A DNA stretch of 64,000 bases from an uncultured Alphaproteobacteria bacterium (GTDB taxonomy: Bacteria > Pseudomonadota > Alphaproteobacteria > MPNO01 > UBA2964). A program made the position numbers and the translations under genes. The stretch lies in assembly GCA_943787225.1 (NCBI GenBank), contig CALSLP010000001.1:620001-684000 (forward strand). The letters run 5' to 3'. Positions 27,736 through 37,489 of this stretch are shown in pieces. The number at the start of each line of letters is the position of its first letter. The first letter of the stretch is position 1. A model generated the notes under the pieces. The model worked only from the letters and a program-made list of their open reading frames with translations, ran no database searches and was not told the origin of the DNA.

Positions 27736-28715
27736 TGGAATTAATGCCTGATTTTGCCCTGCACCGCCCGACAGAAATCGAGGAAGCGGTAAAGCTGCGC
27801 AATGAAACTGAAGGCGCGCTGTATGTCGCTGGCGGCACAGACATGATCGTCAATGTCCGACGCGGTATCGAACAGCCTGCAGCTCTGATTGATCTCTCTG
27901 CGGTCAAAGAATTGCAGGAAATTGTTGAGGACGATGAAGGTCTGCATATCGGCGCGGGCGTCACGCTCGAAACGGTGTCCCAAGATGCGCGTGTCCTGAA
28001 AGACTTCGCCGCCGTCGCCGAAGCGGCCGCCGCCGTCGCCGGCCCAACGCATCAGGCCTACGGCACTGTTGGTGGCAATCTCTGCCTCGACACGCGTTGC
28101 CTGTTTTATAACCAGTCGGAATGGTGGCGAAAATCCAACGATTATTGCCTTAAAAAAAGCGGCACGGTATGTCATGTCGCGCCCGGCGGCAAACGCTGCT
28201 TCGCCGCTTTCTCCGGTGACGTTGCCCCCGCTGCTTTGGTTCATAATGCCTCCGTCGATCTGGTTGGACCCAATGGCCGCAGACGCATACCACTTGCCGA
28301 TATCTATAAGAATGACGGCATGGATCATCTGGCGCTGGAACCCGGCGAGCTGATTGCCGTCCTGCATTTGCCAAATTCCGAAGCCGGCCTGCCAAGCACT
28401 TATGAGAAAGCGCGCGTTCGAGGTTCTATCGATTTCCCGCTCGCCGGTGCTGCCGTCTGGGTAAAACAATCCGACGGTAAGCTCGACGAGCTGCGGATCG
28501 CCCTGACCGCCGTGAACCCCTACCCGCATCTAGTCAAAGGACTAGAGAAGTTCAGCGGTGCTAAGCTGGATGAGGCCGTTTTGGACGAGATTGCCGAGAT
28601 GGTGCAAAGTCAGGCCAAACCGATGCGGACCACGACGGTTAAGCCGTGGTACCGACGACGTGTTATCGGGGCTATTGCACGACGCCTGACCAAACAACTT
28701 ACCGCCACTGCATAA
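27735..28715 (+). CDS. FAD subunit of 4-hydroxybenzoyl-CoA reductase type (HcrB-like)
   Basis: 326 residues. FAD-binding blocks are YVAGGTDMIVNVRRG and AYGTVGGNLCLDTRC. After it comes a loop with Cys at NLC, TRC, DYC, TVCHV and KRC around NQSEWWRKSNDYCLKKSG. This is the extra loop that holds a 4Fe-4S cluster in HcrB of Thauera and is missing from ordinary xanthine-dehydrogenase FAD subunits. It is the best evidence that this operon is HcrABC-like, that is, reductive removal of a ring hydroxyl from an aryl-CoA. It overlaps the large-subunit stop. Confidence 0.85.
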   Translation: MELMPDFALHRPTEIEEAVKLRNETEGALYVAGGTDMIVNVRRGIEQPAALIDLSAVKELQEIVEDDEGLHIGAGVTLETVSQDARVLKDFAAVAEAAAAVAGPTHQAYGTVGGNLCLDTRCLFYNQSEWWRKSNDYCLKKSGTVCHVAPGGKRCFAAFSGDVAPAALVHNASVDLVGPNGRRRIPLADIYKNDGMDHLALEPGELIAVLHLPNSEAGLPSTYEKARVRGSIDFPLAGAAVWVKQSDGKLDELRIALTAVNPYPHLVKGLEKFSGAKLDEAVLDEIAEMVQSQAKPMRTTTVKPWYRRRVIGAIARRLTKQLTATA

Positions 28716-28790
28716 TCAAAATATTCCAATCGGGCTTGCAGGACACCCTCCGAACCGTTCACTCTAACGGTCTAATCGGAGAGAATGCAC

Positions 28791-29801
28791 ATGACTGTGG
28801 AGCAGGACGAATTTCACGCTGGTATGGAAGCCGCCGGTGTTAAAGCATTGTGGGAACGCACATCGCATAATCCCCGCGAGCCGATTTCCGAACCGGCCCG
28901 CGCCTGGCGCTGGACCGAAATAGAACCCCTGCTTGATCAGGCCATCACCGCGACCGGCATGGCAGCCGCCGAAAGGCGCGTCTTGTCATTGTGGAATCCC
29001 GATCTCGACAATCCCGCGGGCAATAATGTAACGACCAACCTCAATTGCGGCATTCAGGTTCTCATGCCGGGCGAGACGGCACGGGTACATCGACACACCG
29101 CAAACGCATTGCGGTTCGTCCTTGAAGGCGACAACGGAACAACAACCGTCGATGGCAAAATCTGCCCCATGAACAAAGGCGATTTGATTATCACCCCCGG
29201 CGGCACCTGGCACGAACACACCCATCAAGGGGAGGCTCGGATTGTCTGGCTGGACTCCCTCGACGTGCCGTTTCACCGGGCCATGCACACCCAGTTCTTC
29301 GACCCCGGCCCGGCGGGGAACTTTCCACCACTCCCAACCGACGAAGCCTATCAACATGGTGGCCTCTTGCCGCAATCGGGCCCTGGTGTCTCAATGCCAG
29401 CCTACTCGTCACAATTCCGATATGCCTGGGACGATGTCTGCACGACGCTGGCAAGCATGCAGCCAGCCAATGACGGTTCAAAAACGCTGCGCTATATCAA
29501 TCCAGCGACCGGTGGTCCTGCCATGGGTATTTTTGATGTTTATATGGTCGAGCTTGCCGCCAATGAGATCACAATCCCATTCCGCAGTACGGCCAATGCC
29601 TTTTGTTTGGTGGTGGCGGGTGACGGACAATCAACAATTGGCGAAGAGGTGATTGAGTGGGGGCATTATGATGTCTTCACCCTGCCGCACTGGAATCGTT
29701 ATAGCCATACAGCCGGGTGCGACGGTGCTAAGCTATTCATGGGTACTGATCGAGAGATTTTAAGACGGTTGGATTTGTTACGCGAAGAGAGGAACGACTG
29801 A
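28791..29801 (+). CDS. Gentisate 1,2-dioxygenase-like bicupin
   Basis: 336 residues from ATG 28791; GGAGAG at 28777 is spaced better for this than for ATG 28785. The first cupin has the metal ligands in ARVHRHTANALRFVLEG and GGTWHEHTHQG. The second cupin (NAFCLVVAGDGQST and LPHWNRYSHTAG) is less conserved. The family includes ring-cleaving gentisate and salicylate dioxygenases, which open dihydroxy-aromatics without prior CoA removal. Position right after hcr-like genes suggests an aromatic substrate. Confidence 0.82.
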   Translation: MTVEQDEFHAGMEAAGVKALWERTSHNPREPISEPARAWRWTEIEPLLDQAITATGMAAAERRVLSLWNPDLDNPAGNNVTTNLNCGIQVLMPGETARVHRHTANALRFVLEGDNGTTTVDGKICPMNKGDLIITPGGTWHEHTHQGEARIVWLDSLDVPFHRAMHTQFFDPGPAGNFPPLPTDEAYQHGGLLPQSGPGVSMPAYSSQFRYAWDDVCTTLASMQPANDGSKTLRYINPATGGPAMGIFDVYMVELAANEITIPFRSTANAFCLVVAGDGQSTIGEEVIEWGHYDVFTLPHWNRYSHTAGCDGAKLFMGTDREILRRLDLLREERND

Positions 29802-29802
29802 T

Positions 29803-30918
29803 ATGCGCGACGACGTCATTCAAAAACAAAAGACCGCTATGAGAGCGGCAGGACTTGATGTACTTGTCGCTATATCGCCCGAAAACTTCGCCTATGGCAC
29901 AGGGTTTGTTGTGCCCTCACAACCGCTGATGCGCTGGCGCCACGCAATTTGCGCTGTCAATTCAGATGGTAAATCAGGCATCGTCGCGGTCGACATGGAA
30001 GAGACCACCGTACGGGGCAAGGTACCCGATGCCGATATCCGTATCTGGGGTGAGTTTACCGACAAGCCGATGAACGCCCTCGCCCAGCTGCTCTCCGATC
30101 TCAGGGCGACTAATGGTAAAATCGGCATCGAGATGAACTATCTGCCGGCCGGTGATTACGAGCACCTGAAACGCTTGCTGCCGGGCGCTATATTTGTTGC
30201 GGCGGATCAAATTTTTGACCAGCTCCGCCAGATCAAATCACCAGAAGAGATCGATTTGCTGCGCCGCCTGTCGCGTATTTCTGATACGGCCATTGCGACA
30301 TCATTCGACGCGGTGAAAGCCGGCATGACCGAAATGGATATGGCCGCCGCCCTCACCCGCAGTGTTTATGAACAGGGTGCGGAACATTTCAAATTGATGA
30401 TCGTCGCCACCGGACCACGATCCGAACTTCCCAATGTCGGACCGACCGAGCGCGTCCTGAAAGCCGGTGACATCTGCCGGGTTGAAATCTTTTCAATCAT
30501 CGGCGGGTATCACGCCGGTGTCTGCCGTACGGCATCGGTCGAAGACCCGCCGGAAAAGGCCGTCGAAATTTGGAAGAATCTTGTTGAGTGCAAATACCGC
30601 GTGCTCGACGCGATCAAACCAGGCGCTAGTGCCAAACGGGTTTACGAAATATTCCTCGAAAAGTTTGGCGAGCTCGGCCTGCCACCGATTTCTTTTGTCG
30701 GGCACGGCATTGGGCTCCATCTGCATGAGGATCCATATCTCGGAAAATATGACGATTACACGCTGGAAGCAGGTATGGTCCTCGGGATCGAACCACTGGT
30801 CTATCAAACTGGCCACGGCTTTGGCCTGCAGCTCAAAGATATGGTCGCCGTGACGGAAACCGGCGCGGAACTTCTCTCGGACTCAACAGACACCGACACG
30901 CTCTATCGAATTGGGTAA
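29803..30918 (+). CDS. M24-fold (creatinase/prolidase-like) hydrolase with altered metal site
   Basis: 371 residues. The N-terminal creatinase domain (to about 135) is followed by the pita-bread fold: ATGPRSELPNVGPTERVLKA, FVGHGIGLHLHEDP and GMVLGIEPLVY. In peptidases five metal ligands are D, D, H, E, E. Here the first is Glu (CRVEIF), the second is Gly (GYHAGVCRT), and the last is Lys (GLQLKDMVAVTE). His and one Glu remain. It is therefore more likely a creatinase-like metal-free hydrolase than a prolidase. One base separates it from the bicupin gene. Confidence 0.8.
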   Translation: MRDDVIQKQKTAMRAAGLDVLVAISPENFAYGTGFVVPSQPLMRWRHAICAVNSDGKSGIVAVDMEETTVRGKVPDADIRIWGEFTDKPMNALAQLLSDLRATNGKIGIEMNYLPAGDYEHLKRLLPGAIFVAADQIFDQLRQIKSPEEIDLLRRLSRISDTAIATSFDAVKAGMTEMDMAAALTRSVYEQGAEHFKLMIVATGPRSELPNVGPTERVLKAGDICRVEIFSIIGGYHAGVCRTASVEDPPEKAVEIWKNLVECKYRVLDAIKPGASAKRVYEIFLEKFGELGLPPISFVGHGIGLHLHEDPYLGKYDDYTLEAGMVLGIEPLVYQTGHGFGLQLKDMVAVTETGAELLSDSTDTDTLYRIG

Positions 30919-31052
30919 AAACCGACAGACCGTCTCATGGCGCCAGTTGTTCCAACAGCATCGGTTCAGCGGATGGGTCATAAAAACGTCATCGGCGTGG
31001 CATGAAGAGACCAATTATTTGACTTAAGAATCAGCTCTCCGTCCCGATCCGG

Positions 31053-33043
31053 CTAGCCTTCTGGCGGAGTCGTCGCAGGGGGCGGGATAAGCGCCATCCA
31101 AATGATCAGCGATATCAAAAGCGCAATCCGGGGTTCATCAAACAGGCTATCAAACAGGCCCACGAAAATTATCCCTGTCAGCGCCGACGCATAAAGAACG
31201 GCAAATCCGTCACGGGCAATTATCCGGCGTTTCAGCGTGTATCCAACAACGGTCATCAGCAGGACAAGAACAGTCAATCCCAGAAAGCCACCTTCAAAAA
31301 AGGTATAAACGAAGACGTTTTTTATATGCCATCTCAGATGGTCGCCATAGGAAACAAACCAGTGATCCAGCCCCTTATCAAACGACCCATTTCGGAGGGA
31401 TTGATTGCCGTCTGAATCCACTAGGGAAACATGAGAAATATCGATTTTTTGGCGAATCCCGCGATTAAGAATGGCTATTTCCAACGGGCGGGTAAACTGA
31501 CCAAATTTACGCCAAGTCAGGCCAAATGTATCTTTGCCGAGGTGGCCCAGCTTCACGTCAACATTAAAAACCCGCCAACCCGTTGTATCCTTGGGTATCG
31601 TTATCTGACGCCATTCGCACTCGGGCAAATATTTGAGAACATGCCGTTCACAGAATTCTATGATGAGGTATTCGAAGGTGTCTTTGCTACTTCGTACCTT
31701 GAGTTGTAGGCGGTATTTATTGTCGGCCGACACGCGCAATCTTTGGCGCACATAGGTCACGCCCGCATCCGACCCCGGGGTCAACGTTAAAAAACTCTCG
31801 GAATTTGTGCGCGTGAGTTTGGGTGCAGCCAGTCGCTTACCTGCAGCGGCGTGGTCCGCGTAGTATTTGAGCGGTAAAGTGCCACGCCCTGCGCCAATCC
31901 ATTTCCCCGACGGTTCTGCTAAGACAATTCGCACCGCATGCGACCAATGATTTATGCGTGTTTGCATGTCTTCCATGGTTTGCGCAAAACGCTTGCTGAT
32001 GGTTGTCCCAACAAGCAGATGATAAGCCGCTCCGGCGCACAGCGTTAAAGCAACTATTCCAGCCACAACAAAACGAGGCTGACGCAATATGCGCCAGGGT
32101 GATACAAGCCACGCTCCCAATACGAAAACCAAAATAGCGGAAAATGTCGCCGGATAATTGGCCCGTGAATATGTGACGTAAACGCTATAGGCCGCGAGTG
32201 CCGCGACAGCACAGGAGAGGATAATTTTTATGTATCCCGGTCGATATAAAATTAAGGCGCCAAGAAAAGGAGCCGTCAGCATCAGGTAAGCGTCGACCGC
32301 AGCACCCCCGGTTAACGTGCCGAAAAACATACCGGATACACGATAGGCATCGGTAAAATTCCAAAGATCGGTAAAAATCACCCTTTCCCACACGATGGTG
32401 GCCCCAGCACAGCTACTCCCAACAATCATGCCTATGGAAAACACATGAGCAATGTTTGTCCCATTCCGTCCTTCAGCCCAAAGTAACGGTAATAGAATCA
32501 ATGCGGCGAAAAATCCCTTGGATTGGCGCAAACCGTTCAGGCTTGAAAGCTGATCGTTAAATAAACCAAGTCCACCAGCATCGAATGGGAAAAGGCCGTT
32601 CAATGTGACAAACACGACGTAGAGAAATAGGACGCCTGCAGTCAGCAAAAGCGGCCAGGGCATACCTTCCAACGAGATTCGCCGACGGCATAAGCCCCCC
32701 CCCCTACTGTCACCAGCAACAGAAGATCAAATTCTGAGAAATAAACCTTACCGGACCAAAACCCGAGTTCAAGTAACGGGATCGCCGCAGGAATTACAAT
32801 GAGCCACACAGGCGGGTATTTCAACAGAAGCAAGAGATAGAGCAGAAGTCCGGCACAGATAAGAAGAGGGGCGGTTGGATAACCCCAGGCGGCGTAAAAT
32901 GCGCCAGCAAGAATACCGACACCAATCAAGAGCCCTACGAAGCGGTCGATTAAAGAATTTTCTGAAAATCCACTGGGTTGTTTCTCCTCTTTCTGCCGCA
33001 GAAAACGGGAGGACGAAGAATTTTGATCAGGCATGGAAGACAC
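31053..33043 (-). pseudogene. O-antigen ligase/polymerase-like membrane protein, frameshifted at a G10 tract
   Basis: The first 120 residues (from 33043) hold three or four membrane segments (DRFVGLLIGVGILAGAFYAA, PLLICAGLLLYLLLLL, VWLIVIPAAIPLLELGFW). They lead into VTVGGGAYA and a premature stop. The second frame (31053 to about 32690) continues with many membrane segments and a large soluble loop (about 250 residues with galactose-binding-like beta content, RNGSFDKGLDHWFVSYGDH). The break coincides with ten Gs on this strand (32695-32704); eleven or eight would restore about 660 residues. It belongs to the Wzy/WaaL-like family, acting on the exopolysaccharide, and may be switched by slippage. 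Confidence 0.72.
32695..32704. repeat. Mononucleotide C10 (G10 on the coding strand) tract
   Basis: Ten consecutive C on the plus strand inside the polymerase-like gene, at exactly the point where its reading frame is lost. Length change by one base moves the gene in or out of frame. It could also be a base-calling error at a long homopolymer. Confidence 0.8.
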
Positions 33044-33194
33044 TATGGCACGGTTCGAATATTCGGACGTCGGGACTGCTCAAGATCGTTCATAAGGCAC
33101 GACATCATACGCCCTAAATCATAAAATATCACCGCACGCGTTGCGATGTCGGACTACAACGATCCAATTCATCGAATGCACGGGTATTTACCAC

Positions 33195-34181
33195 TTACCC
33201 CGTAAATTCGCGGATCACCTGTAGCGCCAGCGCCTTGGCAGCTTCATCGCCTGCCACCTGAATCACTGGCTCATCAAGACCGGTGGTGACATAGGCGTCG
33301 AGGGCCTTTTTGCAATCGGCGACGGTTCCAGCGACGCCGAAAGCTTCGATCGCTTCATCCGGCACATAACTCGCGGCCTTTTCCAGATCACGGGCGGCGA
33401 CGGCATCGACGATAGCATCCTGATCAATCGGGATACCGGAGGAGGCGATGTTTTCCGCCATCAACCGATTACGGAACAGGAAGGCCAGCTTGCGGCGAAC
33501 GTCTTCGCGCGCCGTCGTGCCGTCCTCGGAGACGGAGAAATGGATAAAGGCGGCGGTCCGCAGACTGGTCGTATCGCGCTCTGCCCTGGCAGCGCCTTCA
33601 CGGAATAGCTTCAGGCAGTTCTCGACAAACGGAATCGAGAACCCAGCCGACATCAGCATACCATCGGCAATCTCTCCCGCCTTGGTCGCAACTTCGCTGC
33701 CGAGCGCCGTAACGTAAATCGGGATCGGTTGTTCATTCTTGAATGACATCCGCGCGCCCGCGAGAGTATAGGCCTCTGTCTCGCTGTGCACCGGCTCGAC
33801 CGTCCACATCGCCCGCAGATCGCGAACGTAATCCTCCACTGTCTGCACCGCGTCCTGCGGTTCCTTGCCGGATTCTTTCATATCCAGCGTATTGCCAATC
33901 GCCACTGAAACACCGACGCGTCCGGGAAAAGCCTCAGCCATCGATGCCAATGACATCGCCGTCGGTGTCGGATGAAACAGATAGGGCGTGACCGCCGCCG
34001 GGATAACCATCGCGTTTTTGGTTTTCATCGCGAAGGCCATGCAGGACACCAGCGATTCACGATAGCCTATATGTTCGGTCATCCACAGCCCAGTCGCGCC
34101 AGCCTCCTCGGCCAGTGCGGCGACACGGAAGGTTTCGGGCGCATCTTCAAACCCATCGAAGCGAATGCCTATCTTGGGCAT
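33195..34181 (-). CDS. LLM-class (F420-type, Mer-like) oxidoreductase 1
   Basis: 328 residues from ATG 34181 (AAAGGAACC upstream). The luciferase-like barrel starts PKIGIRFDGFEDAPETFRVA, with EEAGATGLWMTEHIGYRES and PGRVGVSVAIGNTLDMKES. It matches the group that includes 5,10-methylene-tetrahydromethanopterin reductase and other F420-dependent enzymes. It is a paralogue of the next gene, about 40-50 percent alike by eye. Position opposite a full F420 synthesis cluster supports F420 as cofactor. The gene is intact. Confidence 0.85.
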   Translation of the reverse strand: MPKIGIRFDGFEDAPETFRVAALAEEAGATGLWMTEHIGYRESLVSCMAFAMKTKNAMVIPAAVTPYLFHPTPTAMSLASMAEAFPGRVGVSVAIGNTLDMKESGKEPQDAVQTVEDYVRDLRAMWTVEPVHSETEAYTLAGARMSFKNEQPIPIYVTALGSEVATKAGEIADGMLMSAGFSIPFVENCLKLFREGAARAERDTTSLRTAAFIHFSVSEDGTTAREDVRRKLAFLFRNRLMAENIASSGIPIDQDAIVDAVAARDLEKAASYVPDEAIEAFGVAGTVADCKKALDAYVTTGLDEPVIQVAGDEAAKALALQVIREFTG

Positions 34182-34213
34182 GGTGGTTCCTTTCAACGGC
34201 GATCGAGGACCAA

Positions 34214-35212
34214 TTATCGGCCGGCGGTAAACTCACGGATAACTTCCAGCGCCAGGGCTTTCTCTTCGTCTGTGCCACTGACCTCGATCACCGGCTCGTC
34301 GACTCCGGCATCGATATAGGCCTGCAGCTGTTCGCGGCACTGATCCGGTGTGCCGGCGACGGTGAACTTGGTAACCGCTTCGGGTGGCACCATCTGGGCT
34401 GCTTCCTCAAGCTTGCGTTCCTTGACCAGCTCGATAATCGCGGCGTGATCAATCTCGACATCGACCGAGGCAATGTTGTCGGCCTGTGCCGAGTTGCGGA
34501 ACAGGAAGGCGATCTTGCGGCGATTGGCTTCAATGGCATCGGTGCCATTCTTTGAGCAGGCGAAATAGACAAAGCCTGCCTTACGAACCTCTGACGGATC
34601 ACGGCCTGCCTTCTCGATTCCCGCTTCAGCATAGGCGGCGCATTTCTGGATTGATGCCAGCGACAGACCACCGGAATAAAGCACACCATCGGCAATGCGT
34701 CCGGCAAGGCCCAGGACCTGCGGCCCGGTCGAGGCGATAAAAATCGGAATAGGCTTGGGCGGTTTGAAGGCCAGCCGTGCGCCGCGCAGCTGCCAGATAA
34801 GCCCTTCCTGATTGACGGTCTCACCATTCCATAGGGCGCGCAAAGCCTCAACATATTCACGAATCACACGCACCGGTTTTTCAGGATGCGGTACGCCGGA
34901 TTCACGCAAATTCAAAAGATTGCCGACGGAGACGCAAATCCCGACCCGGCCCGGGGCCGCTTCCGCCATCGTCGCGAATTGCATTGCGGTCGGCATCGGA
35001 TGCCAGATGTAAGGCATAACGGCGGTCGGAATGACCATGGCGCGCTGTGTCTTAAGCGCAAACGCCATGCACGAAACAGCGGCCTCACGATAGCCAAGAT
35101 GCTCCGCCATCCAGATGGTATCGGCACCGGCCTCTTCTGCCTGTGTCGATACTTCAATGGTCTCACCAACGGGATCAAACCCGTCAAACCGCATCCCAAG
35201 CCTTACTGCCAT
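34214..35212 (-). CDS. LLM-class (F420-type, Mer-like) oxidoreductase 2
   Basis: 332 residues, same architecture as its neighbour: LGMRFDGFDPVGETIEVSTQ, DTIWMAEHLGYREAAVSCMA, PGRVGICVSVGNLLNLRESG. The end FTVAGTPDQCREQLQAYIDA matches the other copy's C terminus, so the pair arose by duplication. It is tightly spaced in a minus-strand operon with two octopine-dehydrogenase-family genes. The gene is intact. Confidence 0.85.
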   Translation of the reverse strand: MAVRLGMRFDGFDPVGETIEVSTQAEEAGADTIWMAEHLGYREAAVSCMAFALKTQRAMVIPTAVMPYIWHPMPTAMQFATMAEAAPGRVGICVSVGNLLNLRESGVPHPEKPVRVIREYVEALRALWNGETVNQEGLIWQLRGARLAFKPPKPIPIFIASTGPQVLGLAGRIADGVLYSGGLSLASIQKCAAYAEAGIEKAGRDPSEVRKAGFVYFACSKNGTDAIEANRRKIAFLFRNSAQADNIASVDVEIDHAAIIELVKERKLEEAAQMVPPEAVTKFTVAGTPDQCREQLQAYIDAGVDEPVIEVSGTDEEKALALEVIREFTAGR

Positions 35213-35224
35213 CGTCGTCTCTCC

Positions 35225-36334
35225 CTAATCGTCAAATCCGTTTTCCAGCAGATCAAGAAATCTTTCTTTCGTCACCCCTGCGAGGCCCATTTTTTCCAGC
35301 GTCAGCGCGTCCGCCGTCAAATCGCGCCCCAGCGAGATCGAAGCCAAATGAATGATGTGATCAATCGTCGGCGTTGGCACACCGGCCAGACGGCCAAGCT
35401 CTGAATAAATGATATGGCCATAAGGCACATCTTCGAGGAAGTAACGATGCTCCAATTGTGGCGGCGCTGGAATCCATTTATCCGGTTCGCTCTGATGGAA
35501 TGCCTCATAGGCGATGCCGGTATCACGCGCCGCCTCAGTCGTGTAACCCATCTGATAGAACAGCTCGACAAACGGCATGGTTTTGGCACCCAGCGCATCT
35601 GCGACCGCGACACGTTCTCGATCTATCGCATCGATCAACCGGCCAACTGAGGGCGTAATGCCATCATAGTAATGGCGGAAATCACCACCCGTCGCCTCGA
35701 CCCGCCCGGCATTGCACAAGAAAGCTGGCGGGTGATGGATGGCGTTGCCATAGGGGAACACCGTTTCCAGCACGTTTGAGAACAGCTTCACCGCCGGATA
35801 GACGGTACTGACAATGTCATATTGGCGCTTGGTTTCAACGCCAGGGAAGCCACCAAACACCATAAAATCCGACACCCGCGAGATACGGCAGGTCGTCGGG
35901 CCGGTACGGCGGCAGAGATAAGGCAAGGTCGCGGTCTCACAAAACACCGGGTTCCTGATGCCATTGGCGCGCAGGATATGCGGGATCAACATTAAGGTAT
36001 GGCCGGGCGAGACAAACAGAGTCTGATCATCGGTCAAATGTGGCGCGGCAGCAGAAATCCATTTTTCATGCAGATGCGCCGGGCTAACGATCATCACCAG
36101 CTCAGCGCCCGCCATCGCGGTTGCAGCATCAGAGGTAATCACCGGAATTTTTGCAAAGCCTTTGCCAAATGGTGCGTCATATTCGATTCCACCAATTTCC
36201 TGCAGCGGCTTCAGCGCGCTCTCATCCTGGCTATAGAGCCGTATTTCAAAACCCAATGTCGTCAGATGGGCCGCTGCCGAGGTGCCACCACCACCGGCAC
36301 CAAAGATCGCTATTTTTTTCACCGGGGTGGCCAT
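35225..36334 (-). CDS. NAD(P)-dependent octopine/nopaline dehydrogenase-family protein 1
   Basis: 369 residues. N-terminal Rossmann fold: KIAIFGAGGGGTSAAAHLTT. The C-terminal helical domain has NAIHHPPAFLCNAGRVEATG and GDFRHYYDGITPSVGRLIDA, with the His and Asp expected in this family. These enzymes reduce imines formed from a 2-oxo acid and an amino acid, or act on 2-hydroxy acids. The start codon overlaps the stop of the second copy by one base. Intact. Confidence 0.85.
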   Translation of the reverse strand: MATPVKKIAIFGAGGGGTSAAAHLTTLGFEIRLYSQDESALKPLQEIGGIEYDAPFGKGFAKIPVITSDAATAMAGAELVMIVSPAHLHEKWISAAAPHLTDDQTLFVSPGHTLMLIPHILRANGIRNPVFCETATLPYLCRRTGPTTCRISRVSDFMVFGGFPGVETKRQYDIVSTVYPAVKLFSNVLETVFPYGNAIHHPPAFLCNAGRVEATGGDFRHYYDGITPSVGRLIDAIDRERVAVADALGAKTMPFVELFYQMGYTTEAARDTGIAYEAFHQSEPDKWIPAPPQLEHRYFLEDVPYGHIIYSELGRLAGVPTPTIDHIIHLASISLGRDLTADALTLEKMGLAGVTKERFLDLLENGFDD

Positions 36335-37437
36335 TAAGCACCCTCCTCGACAAATTTCAGGACGCCCTCAGCATCGAGACCGCCAAGCCCCATCGCCTCG
36401 AGCGTCAGACCGTCCGTCGCATAGGGAATCCCCATCATCTCTGAGGTCAGATGAATGATCCCATCGATCGTCGGTGTCGGCACACCGGCCAACCGCCCGA
36501 ACCCGGCAAACGGTACCAACCCATAGCCGACATCCTCATGGATATAACGATGATCCAATGACGACGGGCTTTTGATCTTCCAGTTGGGTTCACTCTCAAC
36601 ACAGGCCCGCGAAATATCGCCGGACTCTTTGGCCTCAAGCGTCGTCAGCCCCGCCTGATAAAAATTCTCCAGAAAACTCGCTGTTGGCACACCGAGCGCT
36701 TTCGCCACCGCCATACGTTCGGCATCCAGCTCGGCAATAACCCGGCCCACCGCCGGTGTAATGCCTTCCCGATAAAACAAAAAATCACCGCCGGTATCCT
36801 CGATCCAACCGGCATTCATCAGCATACCGGGAGCATGGAACACGGCATTGATATTGGTCAGCGCTGTTTCCAATACACTGGTAACCAGCGTGATCTCCGG
36901 GTAGAGCGGTTTTACAAGATCAAACATTTCCTGCGCATGCTTGCCGGGAAAGGCCGCAAATTTGAGCTTTTTGGTATAGGAGAAAATATCGACGGCTGCT
37001 GGGCCGGTTTTACGACATATATAGGTGAGTGTGACGGTCTCGCAGGTTTTAACAGAATTGGTGTAACCAGCACGACGCAATTCACTGACAAAATGCAGCG
37101 CCCCCCCCGTATGACCGGGATTAACAAAGACGGGCATATCCGGAGTCAGTAGCGGCGCCAGTGCCTCTGCATAAAATCCATGCGCGACTGACGGCACCAC
37201 CAGCATGATAATGTCGGCGCCCGATACAGCGTCACCTATGTCAGTGGTCAGCAAGTGAACCGGAAACAATCCATCCTGAACGCCAGCCGCCTGAATACCA
37301 CCTTGATCACGCAACGGCGCCAGACTCTCCTCGCGGCGCGCGTGCAAACGAACCTCGTAGCCACGTGCCGTCAAATCGGCAGCTGCCGCGCAGCCACCGT
37401 GACCTGCTCCCAATATTGCTACTTTTTGAACCGTCAT
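36334..37437 (-). CDS. NAD(P)-dependent octopine/nopaline dehydrogenase-family protein 2
   Basis: 367 residues, paralogous to its neighbour: QKVAILGAGHGGCAAAADLT at the start, VNPGHTGGALHFVSELRRAG, INAVFHAPGMLMNAGWIEDT and GDFLFYREGITPAVGRVIAE. It is first in the minus-strand operon, divergent from fbiC with about 50 bases between starts, so the promoters probably overlap. Two copies of this family beside two LLM copies suggest a paired or heteromeric pathway. Confidence 0.85.
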   Translation of the reverse strand: MTVQKVAILGAGHGGCAAAADLTARGYEVRLHARREESLAPLRDQGGIQAAGVQDGLFPVHLLTTDIGDAVSGADIIMLVVPSVAHGFYAEALAPLLTPDMPVFVNPGHTGGALHFVSELRRAGYTNSVKTCETVTLTYICRKTGPAAVDIFSYTKKLKFAAFPGKHAQEMFDLVKPLYPEITLVTSVLETALTNINAVFHAPGMLMNAGWIEDTGGDFLFYREGITPAVGRVIAELDAERMAVAKALGVPTASFLENFYQAGLTTLEAKESGDISRACVESEPNWKIKSPSSLDHRYIHEDVGYGLVPFAGFGRLAGVPTPTIDGIIHLTSEMMGIPYATDGLTLEAMGLGGLDAEGVLKFVEEGA

Positions 37438-37489
37438 TTTCCCCCAGGCGTTTAATCAGCCCTTCTTTTCCTCGCCTTGCTAACGCAGT

